Source: an uncultured Sphingomonas sp. (GTDB lineage: Bacteria; Pseudomonadota; Alphaproteobacteria; Sphingomonadales; Sphingomonadaceae). From it: a stretch of DNA of 50,235 bases. The DNA lies in assembly GCF_946477935.1 (NCBI RefSeq), contig NZ_CAMLAC010000003.1, forward strand, positions 1 to 50,235. Reading direction: 5' to 3'. The position numbers and the translations under genes are program-made. Below the pieces are notes generated by a model, which saw nothing but the letters and a program-made list of their open reading frames with translations, searched no databases and was not told where the DNA came from. Shown one piece after another: positions 16,489 to 25,326 of the stretch (its first letter is position 1; the number at the start of each line of letters is the position of its first letter).

Positions 16489-17799
16489 ATGCGAAACGGG
16501 AATTTGGTCGCAAACGATCGACAGGCACGCGACTACGAACAGACTTTGGGAGACATCGACAAGGCGCTGTCTTCCGAGCAGGTTCTGCGCTCGCTGGTCC
16601 AGGGGCTTCCGCAGGAAGTGATCGAGGGTGTGCGACGGACTCTGGCAACGGAGCGTCGTGAGCTTGCCTCCCTGCTGCTTGCTTATCAGAACACCAAGAA
16701 AGGCGACTTCACCCTGCTGAAGCAGCAGGCGGGGAACGACCCAGGCGCGTTTCTGATTGCCGCCCGCATTGCCCGCAATCTGACGCAAAAGGAACTTGCT
16801 CGGAAACTTGGGCTGAAAGAGCAAGCTATTCAGCGCTGGGAGACCGAAAAGTACCGTACTATTACGTTGCAAAATTATCAGAAGGTCGCGCAGGCGCTTG
16901 GTGTAACCTGGCGATTGCAGGAGGCCCCCCCCCTCACAGAAAGATGGGGTCTGTCCTACGATGTTACGCCGGCAGACCTGAACAAGGTGATCCGGCACGC
17001 GCGGGCCAACGACTGGTTCGACGGGAACATCACATCCGATGACAACGGATCGGCGACGCTGTTCCGCTATATCAACGACCATGTAACGCGCTACGGCACG
17101 CCATCGCTGTTGCGTACCGGTCTCGATGTCATCAGCCACAAGGATGACTGGTGCGTCCTGTCGTGGAAGGCGGAAGTGACGCGCCGTGCCGAGAAGATCA
17201 TCGAGAAGATGAAACCGCGGTATCGCCCAATAGATGTGTCATGGCTGGTGGACCTCGTGCGGTTGAGCCATCGTGAGGACGGCCCTAAACTGGCGCAGGC
17301 GTTGCTGCTTGAACATGGCATCATCCTGATCGCAGAATCGCAGATCGCAGGCATGAAGGTCGATGGTGCGGCGTTCCTCGCCGACGATATTCCGGTTATC
17401 GGCCTGACCCTGCGCACGAACACGCTGGACAATTTCTGGTTCACACTTCTGCATGAGGTTGCACACGTAATTCTCCATTACAGAACCGGTCTCTCCGCCG
17501 GGTTTTTCGATGAGGATGCGTCGATGTACTCCGATGAAATCGATGGTTTTGAGGCGGAAGCCAACGAGTTCGCTGCGAATTTGCTTATTCCGGAGCATAT
17601 CTGGACCCGCTCACCGGCACGGATTGCAAAGTCCAGCGAACCAATTGAGAAGCTCGCGGAAAGGCTTAAGATTCACCCTGCCATTATTTTCGGCAGAATC
17701 AGGATGGAACGGAAAGACTACTCGATCTTCTCAAATAAACTGGGGCGCGGGCTGGTCCAGCGCCAGCTGCTGAACAACGCAGAGAAGGATGACGCATGA
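16489..17799 (+). CDS. XRE helix-turn-helix / ImmA-IrrE metallopeptidase fusion protein
   Basis: A 436-residue protein. The middle has a Cro/C1-type helix-turn-helix (AARIARNLTQKELARKLGLKEQ...IQRWE, about residues 85-135). The C-terminal half is an ImmA/IrrE zinc peptidase with HEVAH (about 322-326) and a downstream EANEFAANLLIP glutamate ligand. Such proteins cleave repressors or toxins in response to stress and are frequent in phage and defence islands. The ATG at 16489 is preferred; an upstream in-frame GTG-like extension is cysteine-rich and unlikely. Its stop overlaps the next gene by 4 bp (ATGA), so the two are a coupled pair, probably a toxin-antitoxin or defence module. Confidence 0.85.
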   Translation: MRNGNLVANDRQARDYEQTLGDIDKALSSEQVLRSLVQGLPQEVIEGVRRTLATERRELASLLLAYQNTKKGDFTLLKQQAGNDPGAFLIAARIARNLTQKELARKLGLKEQAIQRWETEKYRTITLQNYQKVAQALGVTWRLQEAPPLTERWGLSYDVTPADLNKVIRHARANDWFDGNITSDDNGSATLFRYINDHVTRYGTPSLLRTGLDVISHKDDWCVLSWKAEVTRRAEKIIEKMKPRYRPIDVSWLVDLVRLSHREDGPKLAQALLLEHGIILIAESQIAGMKVDGAAFLADDIPVIGLTLRTNTLDNFWFTLLHEVAHVILHYRTGLSAGFFDEDASMYSDEIDGFEAEANEFAANLLIPEHIWTRSPARIAKSSEPIEKLAERLKIHPAIIFGRIRMERKDYSIFSNKLGRGLVQRQLLNNAEKDDA

Positions 17800-18935
17800 C
17801 TGGTAAAAACGCCTGGTATGATCCCGCTCTGCGCATGAAGGCGGGCGAACTTGAGGGCCTTAAAGCTTTGGCTCCCGATGTTTCTGATCGGACTCTTCCC
17901 AGAATGATTGTTCCGCCTCCTGAAGAGCGGGATGATGAACTTCAGGCCGCACTCTTTGAAACCGAGTCACAGCCGGACATCGCGAAAGCATTGGCCGCTG
18001 CATGGCCACAGCGGGATGTCCTGATCGATGCCACTTATCTTATGGACGAGTTTGAAAGGCCACGATCAGGTCTTTGGCTTCCGAAGATGTTTGAGAGTGC
18101 ATGGAACCGCAACGTACGAGCTATTCCCCTTGCGCTGGCGCGCGACCTTCTTGACGATAATGTTGGAGCTTTTAGGGCAGCGGCGAACCATCCCGGCGCC
18201 ATCAAGTTTGGCATCGCGATACCGTATGATGACCTAGTTGACGCTGAAGTGCCGAACCGCGTCATCGATAAGCTCGCGACGATCGGCCTCAGTCCCGCCC
18301 AATGCCTTGTCACAGCTGATTTTAGTAGGGCTGACTTCACGCAACCGGAATTCGTCGCTGATGTTATCGCAGGTTCGCTCGACCTGCTGACGGCCTGCGC
18401 CACGTGGAAGCAGATCGTCTTTCAGGGAACGAACTATCCCAAGAAGAATCCCGCGGAGCCGGGTGGCTATTATCAGGTACCGCGTAATGAGTGGATTGCA
18501 TGGCGGCGCGCGGTAAAGCTTGATCCGCAAACGGCTGAACATATGCTCTTCGGCGACTATGCTGCCGACTGCGCGGAGATCAAGTTCGGCGGGAAGGGCG
18601 GACGGGCAATCCGCCATTACCGCTATGCAACCGCCGACGCATGGTATGTGCAGCGTGGGCTGGACAGCGGCACACACGAGGAAAACATGCGGGCCGTCTG
18701 CATGAGCATCGTTGCAAGCGGCAGGTTCGCGGGCCGGGAGTTTTCCTCGGCCGACGACCATATCTTCCTGAACGCTCGAGGCTTGACCGGACCGGGCAAC
18801 GCCAAGAATTGGAGAGCCATCAACACCACTCACCATATCACGCGGGTTGTCACCGACATTGGTGCCGTCCGAGGAATACTCTTCAAAAGGAGCACAGTCT
18901 CTGAACTTGGTGAACAGCACAACCTGTTTGCCTAA
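17796..18935 (+). CDS. 'Beta family' protein, partner of XRE-ImmA
   Basis: A 379-residue protein with the look of the Pfam 'Beta protein' family, a fold first noted in phages: strand-rich TIM-barrel-like repeats (DVLIDATYL, VRAIPLAL, IKFGIAIP, CLVTADFS), then the family-typical FGDYAADCAE and IRHYRYAT segments. Family recognition is from memory of the pattern and is moderate. It is translationally coupled to the XRE-ImmA gene. This pairing recurs in defence islands (general knowledge), and the beta protein may be the effector or toxin. No signal peptide or membrane segment is seen. Confidence 0.7.
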   Translation: MTGKNAWYDPALRMKAGELEGLKALAPDVSDRTLPRMIVPPPEERDDELQAALFETESQPDIAKALAAAWPQRDVLIDATYLMDEFERPRSGLWLPKMFESAWNRNVRAIPLALARDLLDDNVGAFRAAANHPGAIKFGIAIPYDDLVDAEVPNRVIDKLATIGLSPAQCLVTADFSRADFTQPEFVADVIAGSLDLLTACATWKQIVFQGTNYPKKNPAEPGGYYQVPRNEWIAWRRAVKLDPQTAEHMLFGDYAADCAEIKFGGKGGRAIRHYRYATADAWYVQRGLDSGTHEENMRAVCMSIVASGRFAGREFSSADDHIFLNARGLTGPGNAKNWRAINTTHHITRVVTDIGAVRGILFKRSTVSELGEQHNLFA

Positions 18936-19168
18936 GCCATGCTGGGTCATTTCCACCACTCGCTTCGTGAGGCCCGAAGGCTGTCAGCCTGCAATCGATT
19001 GACCGAACTCCGCCGGCGTGACACTTTCACCGAGAGTATTCCGCGGATGACGAATACGCAGTCAGACGCATCACCTTGCGTTCGGGTGGTGACGAGGCCG
19101 AACGCGCCCGCTAGGCTGACGGCGGGTCTGGATTGGTCCTTAACGATGACGGTACAGATAGTCGGACA

Positions 19169-20710
19169 ATGCCAATAATCAGCTTTCATGTCGTGCCACG
19201 GGGCAGCTCCCCACCGTCGAGCGCGCAGAACGCCGTTTTCCTCCGCGTAGATCATTGGAATGACTACTCGTTCGTTACGATGTTTGAGGTTTTCGCGTTT
19301 GACGAGCAGGGTTTTCGGCATGATCTGACAAATGTCAAAATTGGATTTAGAGGGCAGCACGAGTCTGTTTCGACATACACGACTATATCCGATCCATTCT
19401 CGCGGCTTCCTGAGGGGTACTTCTCTGCGGGGCTAGACGTCGATTATTACATAAAGATCCGTGACGAATTTACCGAATCCTACAGGCAGGCATTTTTAAC
19501 TGGGCTGCGCGATGTGGTGTTCGATGATGACGCGCTGAAGCTTGCTGCAGATGAGAGGGTCTTCAAGACGTCTCATCTCCGTTCCTTGAGCATAAACTCG
19601 CTTGAGGGCCAGTTTCGTCGCGTTTTGGCGGGCTATGCTCCAGTTACCGACTATAATTTTCGCTTCACGCTCGACCCGCGCTCCAATCGAGCTGGATACC
19701 AGCTTCCATTCAAGGTTTCCGCGCATTCAAAACCAAGTGCCAACATCCATGCGCTTATTGGCCGCAACGGTGTTGGCAAGACGACCCTGTTGAACGAAAT
19801 GATCCAATCGGTCGTCACTGGCGCCGCCGAGAGCGCGCGGTTTGAAACTGAAGACCATTGGGGAATTGACTTTAAACCGATCGGTGCAAGCTATTTTAGC
19901 AGTGTTGTATCAATTTCATTCAGCGCCTTCGATCCATTTAATCCGCCAGAAGAGCAGCCTGATCCAACTTTAGGAACTTGCTACTTTTACATAGGTTTAA
20001 AGGACTACGCCGATCAGGACGGTGCTCTACTTAAATCACTCAATGAAATTTATGGTGAGTTCGTTGAGAGCTTAGACATCTGCTTGAGCGAAGTCGGGAA
20101 ACGACGACGATGGCTTTCCGCGATCCGGACACTAGAGAGCGACGATAATTTCGCAGATATGAACCTCGCCCGCTTGAGCGACTTAGAGGGCGCCATGCGC
20201 AAGCAGACGGCCCTTTCTCTACAGAAGCGCATGAGTTCGGGGCATGCTATCGTACTGCTGACGATAACCAAGCTGGTCGCACGCCTTGAGGAGAAGACCC
20301 TGGTTCTATTCGATGAGCCAGAGAGCCATTTGCACCCGCCGCTACTGTCGGCTTTAGTCCGGAGCCTTAGCGAGCTGTTATACGACCGAAATGCGGTGGC
20401 GATCATTGCAACGCACTCGCCGGTAGTTTTGCAGGAGATTCCCAAGTCTTGTGTCTGGAAGATCAATCGCGTGGGGTTGGCATCGTCGTCCTCTCGCCCG
20501 GATAGCGAAACGTTTGGTGAGAATGTTGGTCTTCTGACGCGCGACGTCTTTGGTCTAGAGGTCGCCAAGTCAGGCTTTAACGCTTTGCTCGCCAATGAAG
20601 CCGAGCAAGCTCTGACCTATGAGCAGGCGCTTGACGCTTTCAATCAGCAGGTGGGATTTGAGGGGCGCGCCATTCTCAAGGCGCTGATGCGTGGGCGAGG
20701 CAAACAATAG
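19169..20710 (+). CDS. ABC-type/OLD-like ATPase, Septu PtuA-like
   Basis: A 513-residue ATPase. Walker A GRNGVGKTT lies near residue 200, Walker B LVLFDEPESHLHPP near 375 and the H-loop IIATHSPVV near 410, the pattern of AAA15/AAA21 (SMC-like ABC) ATPases. The first ~190 residues are strand-rich and show no known domain. An HNH nuclease gene begins one base after its stop, the arrangement of Septu (PtuA-PtuB) systems, in which the ATPase controls the nuclease. The start is set at ATG 19169; an in-frame TTG at 19133 would add 12 residues. Base composition is visibly richer in A/T than the neighbours, a sign of separate acquisition. Confidence 0.8.
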   Translation: MPIISFHVVPRGSSPPSSAQNAVFLRVDHWNDYSFVTMFEVFAFDEQGFRHDLTNVKIGFRGQHESVSTYTTISDPFSRLPEGYFSAGLDVDYYIKIRDEFTESYRQAFLTGLRDVVFDDDALKLAADERVFKTSHLRSLSINSLEGQFRRVLAGYAPVTDYNFRFTLDPRSNRAGYQLPFKVSAHSKPSANIHALIGRNGVGKTTLLNEMIQSVVTGAAESARFETEDHWGIDFKPIGASYFSSVVSISFSAFDPFNPPEEQPDPTLGTCYFYIGLKDYADQDGALLKSLNEIYGEFVESLDICLSEVGKRRRWLSAIRTLESDDNFADMNLARLSDLEGAMRKQTALSLQKRMSSGHAIVLLTITKLVARLEEKTLVLFDEPESHLHPPLLSALVRSLSELLYDRNAVAIIATHSPVVLQEIPKSCVWKINRVGLASSSSRPDSETFGENVGLLTRDVFGLEVAKSGFNALLANEAEQALTYEQALDAFNQQVGFEGRAILKALMRGRGKQ

Positions 20711-20711
20711 A

Positions 20712-21575
20712 ATGCGTCGCTTGCCCACTCCGACAATCGATTTTTGTACTGCGCTGACCGAGGCCACAAACGGGATCGGAAGTGCCGTGACTCAGGCTAA
20801 CTTTCGGGCGCAAATCACAAACCCAAACGCGGTCGCGATTGAGGCGGCATTTCGGACAAGTGCGCAAGCTGCGACGCTTTACAGTGTCCCGCGCATTGCA
20901 AGTGGCGCTGGCGATCCTGTTGTCCATGGAAGTTTGCGGAAATCTGACCTAACCAAGCTTTACACTCAGTACTTCGTTCCGAAGGAGAAGCCGGCACGTC
21001 GGCTTTATGACCAGCTCAAGATCACGGCTAACGGCAAGTGCCCTCTGTGCGGCGATATCGGGCATGTCCGCACACTCGATCATTATGTTCCGAAAGCGAA
21101 CTTCCCGCTTTACTCCGTGATGCCCGGAAACTTGATTCCGTGCTGCCGTGATTGCAACTCTGAGAAGCTCGACGCCTTCTCGGCAACGCTCGATAGACAG
21201 ACGCTCCACCCCTATTTCGACGACGCAAAGTTTTTCAACGAGCAATGGGTTGCCGCCCGGGTCATTGCAGGCGCCCCGCCTGTCATCGAGTATTACGTTT
21301 CGCCCCCGGCTCAATGGTCTTTGGCGGAAAGGAACCGCGTGGCAGCCCATTTTACAGAGTATGGCCTAGCGGAACGCTTTGGTGTCGAAGCTGGAGCGGA
21401 TCTGCCGGAAACGATCGACACCCGAAGAACCACGCTGCACGGCTTTAGTCCACTAGAATACTCGGACTACCTGCGAGAGAAGAGCGAAAACATGAGTCTG
21501 CCCGTTAATAACTGGCGCAGGATTATGTTCTTATCGCTTGCCAACGATAATTGGTTCTGTGCGTATCCGCATTAA
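20712..21575 (+). CDS. HNH endonuclease, Septu PtuB-like
   Basis: A 287-residue HNH nuclease. The core runs CPLCG...LDHYVPKANFPLYS...NLIPCCRDCNSEK (about residues 105-155): two CxxC zinc pairs, the catalytic LDHY histidine and the asparagine of NLIP. The C-terminal ~110 residues show no known domain. Its ATG lies one base after the ATPase stop (TAGAATG), with a GGCGAGG ribosome binding site inside the ATPase gene. Together the pair resembles Septu; the nuclease would attack nucleic acid when the ATPase is triggered by infection (inference from that family). Confidence 0.82.
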   Translation: MRRLPTPTIDFCTALTEATNGIGSAVTQANFRAQITNPNAVAIEAAFRTSAQAATLYSVPRIASGAGDPVVHGSLRKSDLTKLYTQYFVPKEKPARRLYDQLKITANGKCPLCGDIGHVRTLDHYVPKANFPLYSVMPGNLIPCCRDCNSEKLDAFSATLDRQTLHPYFDDAKFFNEQWVAARVIAGAPPVIEYYVSPPAQWSLAERNRVAAHFTEYGLAERFGVEAGADLPETIDTRRTTLHGFSPLEYSDYLREKSENMSLPVNNWRRIMFLSLANDNWFCAYPH

Positions 21576-21927
21576 AGCTCGAGCCTAAGCCAAAAAAACT
21601 GGTAGCGGTCGTTTGACCGTTTGCGATGCTAATTGCGAAAATGCTGAACGTCACCTCACGAAAAGTCCGCCCTTCTATATGCCTATTAAGAATGGCAGAA
21701 TATCCCGATGTCAGTCATTCCGCCTATCACCCAAAGCTGCCTGACGGAACGGCAGATGTCGGGATCGAGCCGCGTTGGGCTGAACGGACGATTGTAGGGT
21801 GCAAAGCTGCCGATGAGGTAAGCCTGCACGAAAGGCAGCTTACTGATGCGTCTCACCCAAAATGGCCCGGCGGCTTTCCACCAATGATTGCAGTAGGCTG
21901 GTCTTTTCAAACGTTCGCTATCTGGCG
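21576..21927. other. Intergenic stretch between convergent defence and regulatory genes
   Basis: About 350 bases between the convergent HNH and ImmA/IrrE genes. Frames here lack protein character. I see no clear terminator, repeat or RNA gene. Confidence 0.4.
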
Positions 21928-22653
21928 TTATACAGGGGCAGTGATGAGAGTCAGCCTTTGTCCTGAGGCAGCGTGAGCCGTTTCACAGCGGAGCCATATG
22001 CCGCTAAGGTTTCGGCCACGGAAATGACGTTGCGCAGGCACCGACCATTGCTTCGGTTGGGATGCGGGTTTGCTGCCTTTTTCACCCGTCGAGACATCCA
22101 GCCGCAAATACCACCCACCGGCCAAAGCCGGCGACCGCTTGAACCAGCGACGCCCATCCGGCTCATCAACAATGAGGGCGAAGTGGCCAGCGTGGACGTC
22201 GGCCAAGCGCAATGCCGCTGCTAATGTGCTGACGTGGAATAGCCGAGCCACTCCGTCCGCCAACGCGATCGATATCGGCGCTTTCGCCATCCACGGCACG
22301 AGCATGAAGCGTGGCATCAGCAGTTCGGCGGCGTAGCGGTCGGCCTCTCGCTCGCAAGTGTCGTCCGGTGCATTTCCTGACGCATCATGGCAGATCAGCC
22401 GCTGGCCGCGATGATGGTGCCAATGGCCAAGCTCGTGCGCGACGGAGAAGCGTTGCCGCACGCGGCTTGCCCGATCATCGACCGTGATGATGGCCCGGTC
22501 GCCCATGCCGACGATCCGTGCATCCCCCCGCGGCAGGGGACGATAGCGTACTCGCGCGCCGACGGACCAGGCGATCACCTCGACGTCGATCTCGTTTGGT
22601 TCGGTGATGCCGAGCTCCTGAAGCAGCTGCTCCGCCGGCGACAAGCTCGTCAT
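21928..22653 (-). CDS. ImmA/IrrE family metallopeptidase
   Basis: A 241-residue zinc peptidase with AHELGHWHHH (H73, E74, H77) and the third ligand region CEREADRYAAELLMP (E103). It is the last gene of a three-gene set (sigma-like factor, 113-residue protein, this peptidase) joined by 4-bp overlaps. The family cleaves repressors, as ImmA does for ICEBs1, so a switch role for the island is plausible. The last ~25 residues may be shifted: another frame over 21951-22010 reads a protein-like AAYGSAVKRLTLPQDKG, so a late frameshift is possible. Confidence 0.85.
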   Translation of the reverse strand: MTSLSPAEQLLQELGITEPNEIDVEVIAWSVGARVRYRPLPRGDARIVGMGDRAIITVDDRASRVRQRFSVAHELGHWHHHRGQRLICHDASGNAPDDTCEREADRYAAELLMPRFMLVPWMAKAPISIALADGVARLFHVSTLAAALRLADVHAGHFALIVDEPDGRRWFKRSPALAGGWYLRLDVSTGEKGSKPASQPKQWSVPAQRHFRGRNLSGIWLRCETAHAASGQRLTLITAPV

Positions 22654-22991
22654 TTCGGCTGGTCGGCGTCCATTCGTTTGAGTTCGGCCAGATCGTCGAT
22701 CAGCGCGTCCCAGTCGTCGGGATGGATGCCGCGTGCGGCCAGCGTCAACGGTGTGTCGACGTCGCTAGCCATCGCGCGTTGCAATTCGGCACGGAGGCGG
22801 GCGCGATCGATCGACACGACGGAGGCACCGGCGTCACGGTCGAGCAGCGTGCGAATGTCGCGAAGCCGCGCCTTCTTCACCGCCAGTTCGGCGGCATCGA
22901 GTTCGGCGTGCCAGTCATCGAGGTCGGGCTCGCCGCCCTCGAGGAAATCATCGAGTCGGCGCAGCCGGGCGAGTTCGTCTTCGTCGTTCAT
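22650..22991 (-). CDS. Hypothetical protein in sigma/ImmA operon
   Basis: A 113-residue, highly charged, mostly helical protein (MNDEDELARLRRLDDFLEGG...), with a likely coiled coil over residues 25-70. It overlaps both neighbours by 4 bp, so the operon is translationally coupled. No family is recognised. It may bind the sigma-like factor or the peptidase, for example as an anti-sigma or adaptor that is cleaved; this rests only on position. Confidence 0.7.
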   Translation of the reverse strand: MNDEDELARLRRLDDFLEGGEPDLDDWHAELDAAELAVKKARLRDIRTLLDRDAGASVVSIDRARLRAELQRAMASDVDTPLTLAARGIHPDDWDALIDDLAELKRMDADQPK

Positions 22992-23614
22992 GGCAGCCTC
23001 ATTCCTTTGACGGCACGATTGCGCGCGCGGTTCAGTCGCCGACGGAGGGCCGCGAGCCCATGCTCATCGATCCCGAATTGACGCTGCAGTTCCTCGCCGC
23101 GCTTCCCGTCGGCGATGGCATCGACAAGGGCGAGCAACTGCGGATCGGAGCGAAGCGCCTCCCGGATGCTCGCGATCGTGCGTCCATAATCGATGGCATC
23201 GTGCGTCATCTGCTCGAGCGAGGGCAGGTCATCGTCCAGTCCGGCGGTGTCGAGGTCGTCGCGCAGCACCAGCGTCCGTCCTTCCGCTTCGTCGCGGTAA
23301 GTGTCGCGAATCATGCTGCGCATGACCCAGTTGAGGAACGCGACGATGTCCCAGCTCTGACGGCACTTGCGCCGACCATCGAGCGCTCGGCAGATCGCCT
23401 CTTGGCGAAGATCGGCGGCGAGCAGCCGCTGATCGCGGACAAGATATTGTGATCGCACGGCAAGACGCCGATACTGATCCGTGGTCAACGCCCGAAGGCG
23501 TTCGCGCACCTCGTCGATCGACAGATAAGGATCGTCGTCGACATCATCTGTGATGGGTGCTGGATCTGTCGGCGAGATGGCGGCCTCCTCATACCTATAC
23601 GGACAAGGTGGCAT
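22988..23614 (-). CDS. ECF-like RNA polymerase sigma factor
   Basis: A 208-residue protein with sigma70-family features. Region 2 is DLRQEAICRALDGRRK...WDIVAFLNWVMRSMIRDTYRDEAEGR (about residues 65-115), and a C-terminal region 4-like helix-turn-helix runs ELQRQFGIDEHGLAALRRRLNRARNRAVKGM. It would direct polymerase to island promoters. The ATG at 23614 lies next to the left arm of an inner dyad (see 23594-23678), so its expression is probably controlled there. First of three overlapping genes. Confidence 0.72.
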   Translation of the reverse strand: MPPCPYRYEEAAISPTDPAPITDDVDDDPYLSIDEVRERLRALTTDQYRRLAVRSQYLVRDQRLLAADLRQEAICRALDGRRKCRQSWDIVAFLNWVMRSMIRDTYRDEAEGRTLVLRDDLDTAGLDDDLPSLEQMTHDAIDYGRTIASIREALRSDPQLLALVDAIADGKRGEELQRQFGIDEHGLAALRRRLNRARNRAVKGMRLP

Positions 23615-23678
23615 ATTCGGACACGAAGGTAATAATTTAATTGGCAGGTGTCCGAATTGCCCGGCTCGTCCGTATAGG
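23594..23678. promoter_or_regulatory. Nested double dyad (operator) at the sigma operon start
   Basis: Two perfect inverted repeats share one centre of symmetry at 23636. The outer pair is CCTATACGGAC (23594-23604) with GTCCGTATAGG (23668-23678). The inner pair is ATTCGGACAC (23615-23624) with GTGTCCGAAT (23648-23657). The half-sites share a CGGAC core, so four copies of one motif flank an AT-rich centre that probably holds the promoter. This is typical of cooperative repressor binding and looping; the protein that binds is unknown. Confidence 0.7.
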
Positions 23679-23701
23679 GTGATAGACCCTCATCCGATTG
23701 A

Positions 23702-24193
23702 TCAGGCGGCTTGCGCCCAAAGCGTGCACTGCGCGTCGTCATATTGGACGCCCGGCCGCGTGACCTGCCGGGTGAGCCATGCGCTGGCGCGTTCCACGCC
23801 CTCGCTCAGATCGTCGGCGGGCTTGCTGTCGATGTGCACGATCTCACGCGGTGCGAGGCGAAAGTGACCGCGCACATGGGCCTGCGGCAGGATCAGCCCG
23901 CGGTTGCCCGACTTGGACACCCACAGGCGACAGCCGGTCTGGATGTGGCAGCGGCCACCGCGCGGCAGGAACATGGCGATGCCGGTCAGCGCCGGGGTCG
24001 GGTGGTTGCGATATTCGAGGTGCAACACGTCGGCATCGGTCTCGACCGCGTGCCGGCCCATCTTGATCTGGTCCTCGAGTTCGAGCGGATCGCCACCGGT
24101 GATGACGACGCCGGGCTTGAGCTTGCGGCTACCGAGCAGCAGCTTCACGACGGCGCGGGTGACGGCGGCTTCGAAGGTCGGGGTGTTCATCAT
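23702..24193 (-). CDS. Hypothetical island protein (163 aa)
   Basis: A 163-residue protein (MMNTPTFEAAVTRAVVKLLLGSRKLKPG...). The start at 24193 follows an AAGGAG site seven bases upstream; an ATG at 24244 is an alternative that would abut the upstream gene. It has alternating strand-like segments (GVVITGGDPLELEDQIKMG, RCHIQTGCRLWVS) and no signal peptide. No family is recognised. It lies downstream of a 169-residue gene on the same strand, and both look like conserved plasmid/ICE cargo of sphingomonads (inference). Confidence 0.65.
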   Translation of the reverse strand: MMNTPTFEAAVTRAVVKLLLGSRKLKPGVVITGGDPLELEDQIKMGRHAVETDADVLHLEYRNHPTPALTGIAMFLPRGGRCHIQTGCRLWVSKSGNRGLILPQAHVRGHFRLAPREIVHIDSKPADDLSEGVERASAWLTRQVTRPGVQYDDAQCTLWAQAA

Positions 24194-24245
24194 GCTATCT
24201 CCTTGTTTCATCCCCGCATCGGGGCCGTTCATCATTCCGTTCATC

Positions 24246-24755
24246 TCAACCCTGGTGCTCGCTGCGGCACGCGAGCACGATCTGGGCTGCGGCGCTCTCC
24301 AGTCCCGCGGCACGGTCCCACATGCTGTCCCAGGGCAGCCGGGTGGCGACCTCGATCCCGTCGTGGCCGATCTTCACCGACAGCCCCCCGCGCTCGGGCA
24401 CCAGATGCAGGTCGCGGTCACGGTCGCGAAAGAAGGCGAGATCGGTGAGCAGCAGCGGGCCGGTGAGCGAGCGCAGTGCGACATCGACGCGAACCGGGTC
24501 GATCGTTTCCGGGTGAAAACCGTGCCGGATCAGCACCGTGTCGCGCCTGCGAGTCGCGGCACAGCGCAGCAGCGCCTGGTCGAACATCGGCGTGGTGATC
24601 GGCGTCATCGCGATGATGACGTCATGATCGAGGCATTCGACCGCGCCGGGCAGGCCGGAGTTGCCGAAGATCGGCGTGGGTTCGTCGCAGCCGAGGGCTG
24701 CGAGGACGTAGTTCATCAGCGCGAGCGAGGCGGTCGACAGCGTGTCATGGATCAT
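24246..24755 (-). CDS. Hypothetical island protein (169 aa)
   Basis: A 169-residue protein of unknown function (MIHDTLSTASLALMNYVLAALGCDE...). The N-terminus has a mildly hydrophobic helix but no clear signal peptide. The second half holds acidic and basic alternation (LLLTDLAFFRDRDRDLHLVPERGG). It precedes the 163-residue gene by about 50 bases and probably shares its transcript. Confidence 0.65.
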   Translation of the reverse strand: MIHDTLSTASLALMNYVLAALGCDEPTPIFGNSGLPGAVECLDHDVIIAMTPITTPMFDQALLRCAATRRRDTVLIRHGFHPETIDPVRVDVALRSLTGPLLLTDLAFFRDRDRDLHLVPERGGLSVKIGHDGIEVATRLPWDSMWDRAAGLESAAAQIVLACRSEHQG

Positions 24756-24826
24756 GGGGTGACGGAGCCTTTGCAGGACAAGCGTGATCCCCGGACCGGC
24801 TGGTCCGGTTCAGGCCCCTTCGATTT

Positions 24827-25135
24827 TCATTTCTCGCCAGGGCTTCGCTCGGCTCCGGCCGATCTTCCCTTCCTCGCGCTGCAGCGATCGCGGCCATCGC
24901 GAAAGATGGCGTTGCCGATCACGGCATAGCCCCAGCTATCGAGCGTCCGCGCGCTGTCCGCGATGGTGCCGGAGCGATGGATCGCGGCAGCCGGGCAATA
25001 CAGCTCGGCCATGGTCGGCACCCAGCCGGCGATGCTGCCGGCGGGCTGACGTTGCCACCATTGCCCGGCAACCAGGGCGGTGAACAGCAGGATGGCGCTC
25101 ACGCGGAAAACCAACGGAAAGCGGCGGCGCTTCAT
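24827..25135 (-). CDS. Small membrane-anchored or secreted hypothetical protein
   Basis: A 102-residue protein starting MKRRRFPLVFRVSAILLFTALVAGQ, a basic stretch followed by a hydrophobic helix, i.e. a signal anchor or signal peptide. The remainder (residues 30-102) includes two cysteines and a very basic tail. No family is recognised. A frame at 24936-25184 overlaps it and looks like a shadow. Confidence 0.5.
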   Translation of the reverse strand: MKRRRFPLVFRVSAILLFTALVAGQWWQRQPAGSIAGWVPTMAELYCPAAAIHRSGTIADSARTLDSWGYAVIGNAIFRDGRDRCSARKGRSAGAERSPGEK

Positions 25136-25326
25136 TTTCTTTCCTCCAGCAGATTGTCGATGCTGGAGACGGTAAACATCTCAAAATACGTTGGATTGTT
25201 CAGGCAGACGCGGCTCAGCTTGCCGCATGTTGCGGCAACCCAAACGTCGATTCTGCACGGCGGGACTTGGTTCGTTAACCGGTCCGGCCTACACCAGCCA
25301 CGTTCGCCAGCAGGCGGACCGGGGCG

